The notes beneath the pieces are model-generated. The model saw nothing but the letters and a program-made list of their open reading frames with translations. It was not told the origin of the DNA and did no database searches. A stretch of 52,792 bases of DNA. Source: Succinatimonas sp. UBA6849. GTDB lineage: Bacteria; Pseudomonadota; Gammaproteobacteria; Enterobacterales; Succinivibrionaceae. This document shows positions 46,473-52,792 of the stretch, in pieces. The stretch covers positions 1-52,792 of the forward strand of contig DKDL01000028.1 of assembly GCA_002449335.1 (NCBI GenBank), written 5' to 3'. A program made the translations under genes and the position numbers. The first letter of the stretch is position 1, and each line of letters opens with the position of its first letter.

Positions 46473-47372
46473 TTACTTTCCTTTGGTAAGCAGGTCATAC
46501 TCGTCCTGTTCGATTAAACCTTTATCTAAAAGCTCCTTGAGTCTTTTTACCTTTGGATCATTAAGATTTATAGGTTCTTCATCTACAGACTTTTCTTTAA
46601 CTACTTCATTAGCAGGATTTTCTTCTTCAGTTTCAGCCCCTTTATCAACTGTCTCTTCTACTTTCCTGTCGATGGCACTGCTTACAGTTGAGGCTATATC
46701 CTGAGTCTTATCTACAAGATCTTTTGCAAAGCGGGCAATACCGTCACTTTCTAAGACACTGTTTAGCTGATGGTCTAAGCTCTCTTGAGCTGCGAGCTTT
46801 TCTAATTCAGGATCAATTCCACAAGCTAAATCAGGATCTACATAAACGATAGGTGTGCCATAGTACATGCCCACAACATCTTCTACATGCTCTACATTCC
46901 ATGTAGGCTTATCTTTAAAATACCTTGCATACATAAACATAAAACGCATGGTCTTTACTTTTGAGACATTCCAGCTGTTAAGATTCTGGCTAAAAGCAGC
47001 TGCATCATAGAACATTGAGGACATGTTCTCGACATTGGATACATCCCACTTATCTAAAGGCTGATTAAAAGATGAAGCAAACTGGAACATTCCTCGCATA
47101 TTCTTTACCTTAGAGACATTCCATGCGTTTAATGGCTCGTTAAAATTCTTAGCGTAACAGAACATATAGCTCATGTCGGTTACGTTAGATACATCCCATG
47201 TTTCGATGCCATCAAAGAAGAATCTTGCCTGATCTCCTCCCCTTAAGGTAGGTTCAAACAAATGACTCATATCGGTGATTCTAGAAGTATCAATATCAGC
47301 TAATTCGATTTCCTCATTTAAGATGAGTTTTCTGAGATCTTGTTTAGTTTTAGGACGATATTTCTTTCTCAT
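46473..47372 (-). CDS. BspA-like (DUF285) repeat protein with C-terminal SHOCT domain
   Basis: The 299-residue protein has about six DUF285/BspA-type repeats (about 25-165), seen as DTSRITDMSHLF, WDVSNVTDMSYMF, WNVSKVKNMRGMF, WDVSNVENMSSMF and WNVSKVKTMRFMF. These repeats form beta solenoids used for adhesion or protein contact. A helical, acidic linker follows (about 185-270), then KRLKELLDKGLIEQDEYDLL, a SHOCT domain usually involved in oligomerisation. No signal peptide is evident, so location is unclear. Such genes are frequent in gut bacteria. It is monocistronic with its own terminator. Confidence 0.85.
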   Translation of the reverse strand: MRKKYRPKTKQDLRKLILNEEIELADIDTSRITDMSHLFEPTLRGGDQARFFFDGIETWDVSNVTDMSYMFCYAKNFNEPLNAWNVSKVKNMRGMFQFASSFNQPLDKWDVSNVENMSSMFYDAAAFSQNLNSWNVSKVKTMRFMFMYARYFKDKPTWNVEHVEDVVGMYYGTPIVYVDPDLACGIDPELEKLAAQESLDHQLNSVLESDGIARFAKDLVDKTQDIASTVSSAIDRKVEETVDKGAETEEENPANEVVKEKSVDEEPINLNDPKVKRLKELLDKGLIEQDEYDLLTKGK

Positions 47373-47720
47373 AGTTGGCTCTTATGTTTTTTTATTTGGT
47401 TTATAACTTCTGTGTTTAGGTATTGGAGATTAGTGCCAATTTTCAACAGAATGTGATTTTTATGCTTTTTATAGAGAGAAATATAGCTATAAATTTAAAG
47501 AAAAAACTTGCTTAAAATCGCATTTCGTAAAAATTTACGGTTTTTACGTAAATTAACGCAAATTGCCAATTAATGCGGATAAATTTTCATAATAGGTATT
47601 TGAAAAATCTAAATATTTGTAAATATGTAAGCTATATCAAACATTCAGATTATTAATAAATGTAGAATTATTTTCATTATTTCAATTAATACAACTACAG
47701 CAATCTTAACGGGGTTACCC
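47373..47720. other. gene-free, AT-rich divergent promoter region
   Basis: I find no gene. CGTAAA-AA-TTTACG (about 47526-47539) and TACGTA with flanks (about 47545-47552) are dyads that could bind a regulator. The region separates the leftward BspA-like gene from the rightward lipoprotein gene and must hold both promoters. Confidence 0.5.
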
Positions 47721-48155
47721 ATGTTTTCCAGACTGATTTCATATCTGTCTATAGCTCTATGCTCTTTTTATCTGACAGCTTGTTCAGGTCCTGAGACCGC
47801 TCAAGATGTATCAGTTACTTTCGTAAAATCTGCATATACAGCCGATGTAAAGAAAACTTTAGATTGCATCGATTTTTCTTCAGCTGATAAAGATGATGTC
47901 GAAGATCTTGAATCTAAGAAGCTAGTTGAAGGAAAGTTATCTCAAGTTCTTCCTGAGAAACAGAAAGAAATTGAGAAAGAAGCTGGTGGTGTTAAAGAAA
48001 TTCAGGCAGTTGAATCTATATTCAATAAGGATATGACTCAAGCTGATGTAAAGGTTGAGGTTGTATTCAACGGCAGATTAAAAGGTAAGACTTCTACTAT
48101 CGAACCTGTACGTCTTGTTAAGACCAAACAGGGTTGGAAAGTAAAAATTAAATAA
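47721..48155 (+). CDS. DUF4878-like lipoprotein 1
   Basis: The 144-residue product has a signal sequence ending in lipobox LTAC (Cys21) and a mature part of a single SnoaL/NTF2-like cone fold: GPETAQDVSVTFVKSAYTADVKKTLDCID, then a KEAGGVKEIQAVES stretch and strands ending VKTKQGWKVKIK. It shares this pattern with the next gene, its paralogue. Such lipoproteins are outer- or inner-membrane-anchored and of unknown role. Start ATG with AACGGGG a few bases upstream. Confidence 0.7.
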   Translation: MFSRLISYLSIALCSFYLTACSGPETAQDVSVTFVKSAYTADVKKTLDCIDFSSADKDDVEDLESKKLVEGKLSQVLPEKQKEIEKEAGGVKEIQAVESIFNKDMTQADVKVEVVFNGRLKGKTSTIEPVRLVKTKQGWKVKIK

Positions 48156-48186
48156 AAATAACAGTTAGCAAATTTTGGAGACAAAA

Positions 48187-48603
48187 ATGACAGACTTTAA
48201 ATCTCTTTTAGCAATTATTGCTTGTTCAATTATGTTGTTTGCTTGTGGTGGCGCTAAGTCTCCAGAAGATGTTGCTGCAGAATTTATTACCAACATCTAT
48301 GACGCTAAGACCGATGATGCTGTTTCAATGCTTTATCTTGATGAAGGTAAAGAAGCTGATGAGAAGGACATGATGACTAAAAAGTTCAATGGCATGTTAC
48401 CTCAGCAGAAAAAACTTATTGATGAGCACGCAGGTGGCGTAAAGGATATTAAGGCTTCAGAAGCCCAATTAAATGATAAAAAGGATAAAGCTACAGTTGA
48501 AGTTACTGTAACCTTTAACAAAGAATTTAAGGGCAGCTCTACAAAGGTAGAAACTGTTAACCTAAAGAAAGTAAAAGATACTTGGAAAGTATCTATTCTA
48601 TAA
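48187..48603 (+). CDS. DUF4878-like lipoprotein 2
   Basis: From the ATG at 48187 (138 residues; GGAG six bases upstream) the protein has lipobox LFAC (Cys20) and a mature part colinear with its neighbour: KSPEDVAAEFITNIYDAKTDDAVSMLY, HAGGVKDIKASEA and a final KVKDTWKVSIL. The pair seems to be a tandem duplication. A TTG at 48175 is a longer alternative. It lies 31 bases after gene 1 and is probably co-transcribed. Function unknown. Confidence 0.7.
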   Translation: MTDFKSLLAIIACSIMLFACGGAKSPEDVAAEFITNIYDAKTDDAVSMLYLDEGKEADEKDMMTKKFNGMLPQQKKLIDEHAGGVKDIKASEAQLNDKKDKATVEVTVTFNKEFKGSSTKVETVNLKKVKDTWKVSIL

Positions 48604-48631
48604 GTTCTGTCTCAAGAATTAGGTTACTTTT

Positions 48632-49363
48632 TTGAAGTTATCTAAAAAGGTTTGCACAAGCGCAGTTATCATCATAATTGCGCTTTTGTTTTCTTTATTA
48701 ATTCTCACCTCTACCATCTTCAAAGACTCTGACTTTGTAAGATCTCACTCTGTATTCAATATTTCATCATTAGTTTCTGATAAAGAAAAGAGCTTTGATG
48801 TAGACAAAATTGAAGATAAAGTAAGATTGGGGGATTTAGTCCTGCGTGAAGGTACAGCTACAGACAGTAACGTCATCATGATGTTAAGCTCATCTGATTA
48901 TTCTCATATAGGTATTGTCACAGAAATCTCCCCTGACATTATCATCACTCATGCTACAACCGATGACGATCCAGAGCATGCAGATCAGGTCATTAAAACT
49001 CCATTAGAAGAGTTTTGGAACACCAAGAATGCTGATGCAGGAATGCTCTTAAGATTAGACTTTATCAATAAGGATAATGTAAATACTGTTATTAACAGCG
49101 TTAACAGTAAGATAGGTCAGAGCTTTGTTTTAACCTATAAAGGCAACAGCCAAGAAAGGCCTATGTATTGCTCTATCTTAATTTACACTGCTCTAAAAGA
49201 AGTGAACAAAGATTTTTCTTTAAAATGGCAGTTTGTAGATATTCCATTAGTTAGAGGTGATTACCTGTTTCCTCAGGCTTTTATTGACAGTAAAGACAGT
49301 AAGATAATCTACACCTTTTCAAAGAAAGAGACCTCAAGCTCAAAAAAAGAGTCCTCAAGATAA
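48632..49363 (+). CDS. YiiX-like permuted papain-fold (NlpC/P60-related) protein
   Basis: The 243-residue product has an N-terminal TM segment (about 9-29) and then VRLGDLVLREG, SSDYSHIGIV with catalytic His, and later MYCSILIYTALKE with catalytic Cys. The His-before-Cys order defines the permuted YaeF/YiiX (C92-type) group of NlpC/P60-related amidases and acyltransferases. A C-terminal Ser/Lys-rich tail follows. The start is TTG with AGG at nine bases; no better start exists. Membrane-anchored and periplasmic placement is likely. Confidence 0.7.
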   Translation: MKLSKKVCTSAVIIIIALLFSLLILTSTIFKDSDFVRSHSVFNISSLVSDKEKSFDVDKIEDKVRLGDLVLREGTATDSNVIMMLSSSDYSHIGIVTEISPDIIITHATTDDDPEHADQVIKTPLEEFWNTKNADAGMLLRLDFINKDNVNTVINSVNSKIGQSFVLTYKGNSQERPMYCSILIYTALKEVNKDFSLKWQFVDIPLVRGDYLFPQAFIDSKDSKIIYTFSKKETSSSKKESSR

Positions 49364-49372
49364 GATCTTGAG
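49354..49372 (+). terminator. hairpin at the YiiX-like gene end
   Basis: CTCAAGAT and ATCTTGAG form an 8-bp stem with loop AAG that overlaps the gene's stop codon. AACTGCTTTTAG follows, a weak U-run. The region to 49425 holds no other feature I can support. Confidence 0.5.
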
Positions 49373-49425
49373 AACTGCTTTTAGCTTATAGCTCCTAAAG
49401 CTACATATCTGGTAGCATTCTGTAA

Positions 49426-50415
49426 CTACTTGCTGATTTTATCGATTAACTCTAACTCTTCAGCACTGAAGTTTAAGTTATCTAAAGCTTTGATGTTGTC
49501 TAAGATCTGTTCAGCCTTTGAGGCGCCGATTAACACACTGGTTACGACATCCTGAGAGAGTAACCAGGATAGAGACATCTCAGCTAAAGTCTGCCCCCTT
49601 TTCAGAGCAAGCTCATTTAACTTACGAATCTTTGCAATTACAGTCTCATTAAGATCACTCTCTTTTAGGAAACGGCCATCAGTTTTAACTCTACTATCCT
49701 CAGGAATACCATTTAGGTAGCGAGAAGTTAGTCTCCCCTGAGCTAGTGGACTGAAAGTAATTAAACCTTTTTGGGTTTCTTTTACAGCTTCTTTTAGACC
49801 ATTGTTTTCAATGGTTCTATCAAAGATTGAGTAACGATTCTGATTGATTACAAAAGGCACGTGTAAGTCTTCTAGGATGGCACATGCCTGTTTTAGTTTT
49901 TCACCATTGTAGTTTGATAAACCTACATATAAAGCTTTGCCACTGGATACAGCTGTAGCTAATGCGCCCATGGTCTCTTCAAGTGGAGTTTCAGGATCCA
50001 TTCTGTGGTGATAGAAGATATCCACATACTCAAGTCCCATTCTCTTTAAGCTCTGATCAAGGCTTGCTAGTAGGTATTTTCTTGAGCCCCAATCGCCATA
50101 AGGTCCATACCACATGGTGTAGCCAGCTTTAGTTGAAATGATAAGCTCATCTCTGTACTGACCTAAATCGTCTTTTAAGATCTTTTTAAAGTTCTCTTCA
50201 GCAGCGCCAGGACGAGGGCCATAGTTATTAGCAAGATCAAAGTGAGTGATGCCATTGTCAAAAGCAGTGGTACACAATTTGCGCATATTCTCATATACAG
50301 CAGTATCGCCAAAGTTATGCCAAAGACCTAAAGATAGAGCTGGTAGTTTTAAACCGCTCTTACCACAACGGCGGTATTCCATTGATTTATAACGTAAAGG
50401 TGAAGCTTGATACAT
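49426..50415 (-). CDS. gpr: aldo-keto reductase, YghZ/Gpr-like
   Basis: The family reduces glyceraldehyde-3-phosphate or other carbonyls with NADPH. The 329-residue product shows AKR signatures: YRRCGKSGLKLPALSLGLWHNFGD, GITHFDLANNYGPRPGAAEENF (catalytic Asp, Tyr), Lys in IISTKAGYTMW, and FYHHRMDPETPLEETM with His, plus GLSNYNGEKL. It ends with IGASKAEQILDNIKALDNLNF and LIDKIS. This matches E. coli YghZ (Gpr). AAGGAG before its ATG is complementary to an upstream AT-rich repeat and may be hidden in a hairpin (see 50418-50479). Confidence 0.9.
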   Translation of the reverse strand: MYQASPLRYKSMEYRRCGKSGLKLPALSLGLWHNFGDTAVYENMRKLCTTAFDNGITHFDLANNYGPRPGAAEENFKKILKDDLGQYRDELIISTKAGYTMWYGPYGDWGSRKYLLASLDQSLKRMGLEYVDIFYHHRMDPETPLEETMGALATAVSSGKALYVGLSNYNGEKLKQACAILEDLHVPFVINQNRYSIFDRTIENNGLKEAVKETQKGLITFSPLAQGRLTSRYLNGIPEDSRVKTDGRFLKESDLNETVIAKIRKLNELALKRGQTLAEMSLSWLLSQDVVTSVLIGASKAEQILDNIKALDNLNFSAEELELIDKISK

Positions 50416-50417
50416 AA

Positions 50418-50479
50418 ATATCTCCTTATTCTTATATTCTCAATTTTAAATAAATGAGGTTAAGAAAAAAAGGAGATAT
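50418..50479 (-). promoter_or_regulatory. inverted repeat masking the ribosome binding site of the reductase gene
   Basis: ATATCTCCTT (50418-50427) is exactly complementary to AAGGAGATAT (50470-50479). The near arm includes the Shine-Dalgarno sequence AAGGAG before the ATG at 50415; the far arm lies in the leader with a 42-base loop. Pairing would hide the ribosome binding site. The far arm is followed by a poly-T-like run on the minus strand. Confidence 0.6.
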
Positions 50480-50581
50480 AAAGAGTTTCGATTGAAATCA
50501 GATCTGTATTTTTTAGAAAATTCATTTTGACATCATCAAACAGATCCTTATTACCTATACCAACTCAAAACAAATTGGCAA

Positions 50582-51271
50582 TTAAGCGCATCTATGCTTA
50601 AGTTTTGTCCAATCATCATATTGAACAAAAGAAGCTAAGTGTCTTACTTCATCAAAAAGTTTCTCTGGCATAGGGCCATAAACTAATACTAGTTTTGGAG
50701 ATAGAATTTTCATGGCTGATTTTAAGCCATTTCTAAATTCAGTAGAGGCTTCTTTACCTCTTATGCACCCATAGGATCCTACAGCAACAACACTTTCATG
50801 TGGAGCTCCTGAAAAAGCCCACGCTTCACCAAACTCTTGAAGACTATAACTTCTTGCGTCTCCCCACCTAATATTCGGAATCACGTTTATTCCATTTTTT
50901 TCCATGTAATAGCCATAAGCCCTGTTTCTGTATAAATTTATCAGTTGCACAGACAAAGGATCATCAGTATACATCGAATTATCTGGGCTTATAACAGCTG
51001 CGAATTCTCTAAGTTCGTCTAAGTAATCATTCGGACTTAATTCGAAATCATGAAATTTTACATCATGCTCAAAAAAACAAACTCCTACTTTTGACCTAAT
51101 ATCTTTAGGTACTCTTTTTCTCTGTGAAAATGGAACAAAGAATTCAATATTAGAAACTAAACTCGGAGATGTTCCTAAAATCTTTGGAATAGCAAATTTA
51201 CCTTCAAAAGTTGCGCCTTCAACGAGATAGTCATCAAAGCCATCAACTAAACAAAACTTATTCTTTCTCAT
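50582..51271 (-). CDS. DUF4417-family protein
   Basis: The product (229 residues from the ATG at 51271; GAGG six bases upstream) matches DUF4417: a Phe-Val-Pro-Phe segment, FHDFELSPNDYLDELREFAAVISPD, NVIPNIRWGDARSYSLQEFG and VAVGSYGCIRGKEAS. DUF4417 proteins are often encoded in mobile elements and near toxin or phage genes; their function is unknown. Its start overlaps the stop of the acidic ORF by 14 bases. An ATG at 51283 is in frame but has its ribosome binding site adjacent. Confidence 0.7.
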   Translation of the reverse strand: MRKNKFCLVDGFDDYLVEGATFEGKFAIPKILGTSPSLVSNIEFFVPFSQRKRVPKDIRSKVGVCFFEHDVKFHDFELSPNDYLDELREFAAVISPDNSMYTDDPLSVQLINLYRNRAYGYYMEKNGINVIPNIRWGDARSYSLQEFGEAWAFSGAPHESVVAVGSYGCIRGKEASTEFRNGLKSAMKILSPKLVLVYGPMPEKLFDEVRHLASFVQYDDWTKLKHRCA

Positions 51272-51626
51272 TGTATTCCTCATCCTCTAGAACAGCCTCT
51301 GCCTCCTCATAATTCAATAGCAATTTGTACTCATTTGTTATTACAGGAAACTTATCTGCTAGCCTGCGTAAACATGATAAAAATTCCTTGCTTTTAGTTA
51401 TTTCAACTAGTTCAGGAGCAATCTCTGATATATACATATACTCTTCTTCTGTACAATCTTTATCCATAAATTGGATAAGATTATCTATATCAGAATCTAT
51501 TTTTAAATAAATTTTTTTTGCTGATTCATACCAGTAGCCTGGGCAATCAGGTATCTCTGTTTCATCTTCTTTTTTTCTTTGTTCTAAAAACTCTCGAATG
51601 ATATTTTTTAGTAAAACTGAATACAT
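51258..51626 (-). CDS. acidic protein, putative immunity partner of the EndoU toxin
   Basis: The 122-residue product is strongly acidic, with Glu/Asp runs at both ends (EDETEIPDCPGYWYESAKK; ENEAEAVLEDEEYNEKE-type tail). It lies 10 bases after the EndoU toxin gene with AAGGAG before the ATG. Immunity proteins are typically small, acidic and follow their toxin, as here. No immunity family motif is recognised, so the assignment rests on position and charge. Confidence 0.55.
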   Translation of the reverse strand: MYSVLLKNIIREFLEQRKKEDETEIPDCPGYWYESAKKIYLKIDSDIDNLIQFMDKDCTEEEYMYISEIAPELVEITKSKEFLSCLRRLADKFPVITNEYKLLLNYEEAEAVLEDEEYNEKE

Positions 51627-51636
51627 AACACTCTCC

Positions 51637-52137
51637 TTACAATTTATGATTAATATGAAATTTACAGTTTTGTTTTTTATCTGGAAAGATTGTGGCTATT
51701 TTCCCATTAGTTTTCAGAACACAAACAAGCACTCCCTTAAATGTTCCTTTTATAATTGAACCATCTGAAACATGCCTATTTTTTTTAAGTCCAGAGACAT
51801 GCATTCCTGCTTTTCGTATATCAGTTAAAGTCCAATTTTTAGGAAACCAGCTCTGATTATTTCCTTTTTGTTTATTACTTTTACGGTGATCAGGAATATT
51901 TCCTATTCGAACACCATTAGAATAAGTGCCGACTATTTCAAATTTAATTCCATATTTTTTTAGCAACCTTAAATTTGCCTCACTATGCCCACCACCTTTT
52001 AACCTTAACCTGTCTGTTTTTTTGTACTTTCTTGGTTTAGTAAAATCACCTTCACTTGAATGAATAAGTGCATACTCACTTGCATAATGACCTGAACCTT
52101 TTGTATTCATTACGCGTCCAGATTTAGTTGTTCCCAT
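51637..52137 (-). CDS. EndoU-type nuclease toxin
   Basis: The 166-residue basic product matches bacterial EndoU (PF14436-like) nuclease toxins: GGGHSEANLRLL with His51, SWFPKNWTLTDIRKAG (96-111), GTFKGVLVCVLK with Lys134, and KIATIFPD (146-153). EndoU cuts RNA in many contact-dependent inhibition and polymorphic toxin systems. The protein has no large N-terminal delivery domain; a strong AAGGAG precedes its ATG, so it is translated on its own, as an orphan toxin module would be. The putative immunity gene follows, and the upstream frameshifted gene may once have been an earlier cassette. Confidence 0.75.
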   Translation of the reverse strand: MGTTKSGRVMNTKGSGHYASEYALIHSSEGDFTKPRKYKKTDRLRLKGGGHSEANLRLLKKYGIKFEIVGTYSNGVRIGNIPDHRKSNKQKGNNQSWFPKNWTLTDIRKAGMHVSGLKKNRHVSDGSIIKGTFKGVLVCVLKTNGKIATIFPDKKQNCKFHINHKL

Positions 52138-52785
52138 CTGAGCGCTCCTTATTATTTTCTAAAAGAGTTATGTACACCACTCTTGAATTAAGGATAAACA
52201 TACCGAAATCGTCTCTTTGTGAAAAATTAAATATGTATGCTGTAGATGGATGAAGAACAGTTACTATTTGATATACTGCATTCATATATTCATCATAAGA
52301 GAATCTCTTACATATCAAGTCATAACCCGGTAAAGCTATCTCTTTAGGATTTATTAAACTAGATAGCGTTAGAGATTCTTTATCTATTTTTAAAGAAACG
52401 TTTTGTTTACCAAACAGTGGGATCCAAGGAATGATTCTGACAAAAGAACAAGAAAAGTACCTTTCCAAAGTTCTTATCATATATATGATACGGATCTGAT
52501 TTACAATAGAATTGTTTGCAGAACTTTCGTATATATTTTCAGAAAATATTACCGCTGAAGATTTTTTGAACAAAGGAAGATATTTCTCAGGATATGACAA
52601 TACATTTTTGAAGTCTTCTTTCTTGCCATAAAAGAAAATTCCTTGTTCTTATTATCTGGCTGACTAAACTCGTTATCAGCTTTATTTATAAAGCTGTATA
52701 TGGTATCTCTTGAGCAAAAACTGCTTTCAAATTTTGGAATTTCAAGTAAATCAGTAAAGAAAGCTGTAACCTCTACTTTCCACGG
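52124..52785 (-). pseudogene. frameshifted gene of unknown family at the window edge
   Basis: The current frame from the TTG at 52600 gives 158 residues (VNQIRIIYMIRTLERYFSC, YNFSQRDDFGMFILNSRVVY) without a recognisable family. The same frame extends upstream through a codable GIFFYGKKEDFKNVLS before a stop at about 52645. Another frame, open from 52785 to about 52640, reads VEVTAFFTDLLEIPKFESSF and would join at a frameshift near 52640-52655. Neither has an ATG start. It looks like a decayed gene, perhaps an immunity protein for an earlier toxin, and overlaps the EndoU start by 14 bases. Confidence 0.5.
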
Positions 52786-52792
52786 TTAGAAT

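Overview
The window looks like a chromosome segment of a low-to-moderate GC, anaerobic, gut-type gammaproteobacterium. The rpsO-pnp pair, Slt70-type transglycosylase, E. coli-style tRNA-Leu(GAG) and YghZ/Gpr-like reductase point to Gammaproteobacteria. The ChvE/GguAB-like sugar importer with a xylulokinase, the SNF-type amino acid transporters, and the BspA-like, Sel1 and AAA/DUF1703 proteins fit the Succinivibrionaceae. That family-level placement is inference; no marker was compared.

Region 1 (1 to about 22,046) is part of a lambdoid prophage. Its right end abuts the 3' end of a tRNA-Leu gene; its left end, with the structural genes, lies outside the window. The leftward strand carries, in order of transcription: a Cro-like gene, an O-like replication protein with an iteron/AT-rich origin inside its gene, a PriCT-2/DnaB helicase, a PrimPol-type primase, RusA, a Q-type antiterminator, a small HTH-like gene, a late promoter followed at once by a terminator, then lambda S-type holin, GH24 endolysin, a DNA methyltransferase with a half-size HsdS, a two-TM protein and Rz with embedded Rz1. 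The rightward strand carries a CI/LexA-like repressor, then a second operator-controlled operon: YqaJ exonuclease, RecT-like annealase, a putative ssDNA-binding protein, DEAD/H helicase, a clamp-like protein, an AlpA-like HTH protein, two HNH endonucleases around a dUTPase, several micro-proteins and a ribbon-helix-helix-like protein. DinD and a tyrosine integrase close the prophage.

Region 2 (22,047 to 31,550) is core chromosome: tRNA-Leu, slt, three tandem SNF-family sodium symporters, pnp and rpsO.

Region 3 (31,793 to 39,217) is a pentose-type operon: periplasmic ChvE-like binding protein, GguA-like double ATPase, GguB-like permease, xylulokinase fused to a DUF4867-like domain, and a LacI-family regulator. 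A perfect 14-bp palindrome with a central CG lies at the predicted transcription start and is the best candidate operator.

Region 4 (39,753 to 50,479) is a mosaic of envelope and accessory genes: a cysteine-rich Sel1 lipoprotein, an MFS transporter, an AAA-ATPase gene broken by an in-frame stop, a CMD-like protein with a long charged tail whose ribosome binding site lies in a hairpin, a TetR regulator, a BspA-like/SHOCT protein, two paralogous lipoproteins, a YiiX-like papain-fold protein and an aldo-keto reductase whose ribosome binding site is also in an inverted repeat.

Region 5 (50,582 to the end) is a DUF4417 gene and a probable polymorphic-toxin cassette: an EndoU-type nuclease toxin with an acidic putative immunity protein, preceded by a frameshifted gene that runs towards the window edge.

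Most interesting for follow-up: the methyltransferase/half-HsdS pair inside the lysis cassette, the origin inside the O-like gene, the three 20-bp-period palindromes beside the RHH-like gene, the XylB-DUF4867 fusion, the two hairpin-sequestered ribosome binding sites, and the EndoU cassette.
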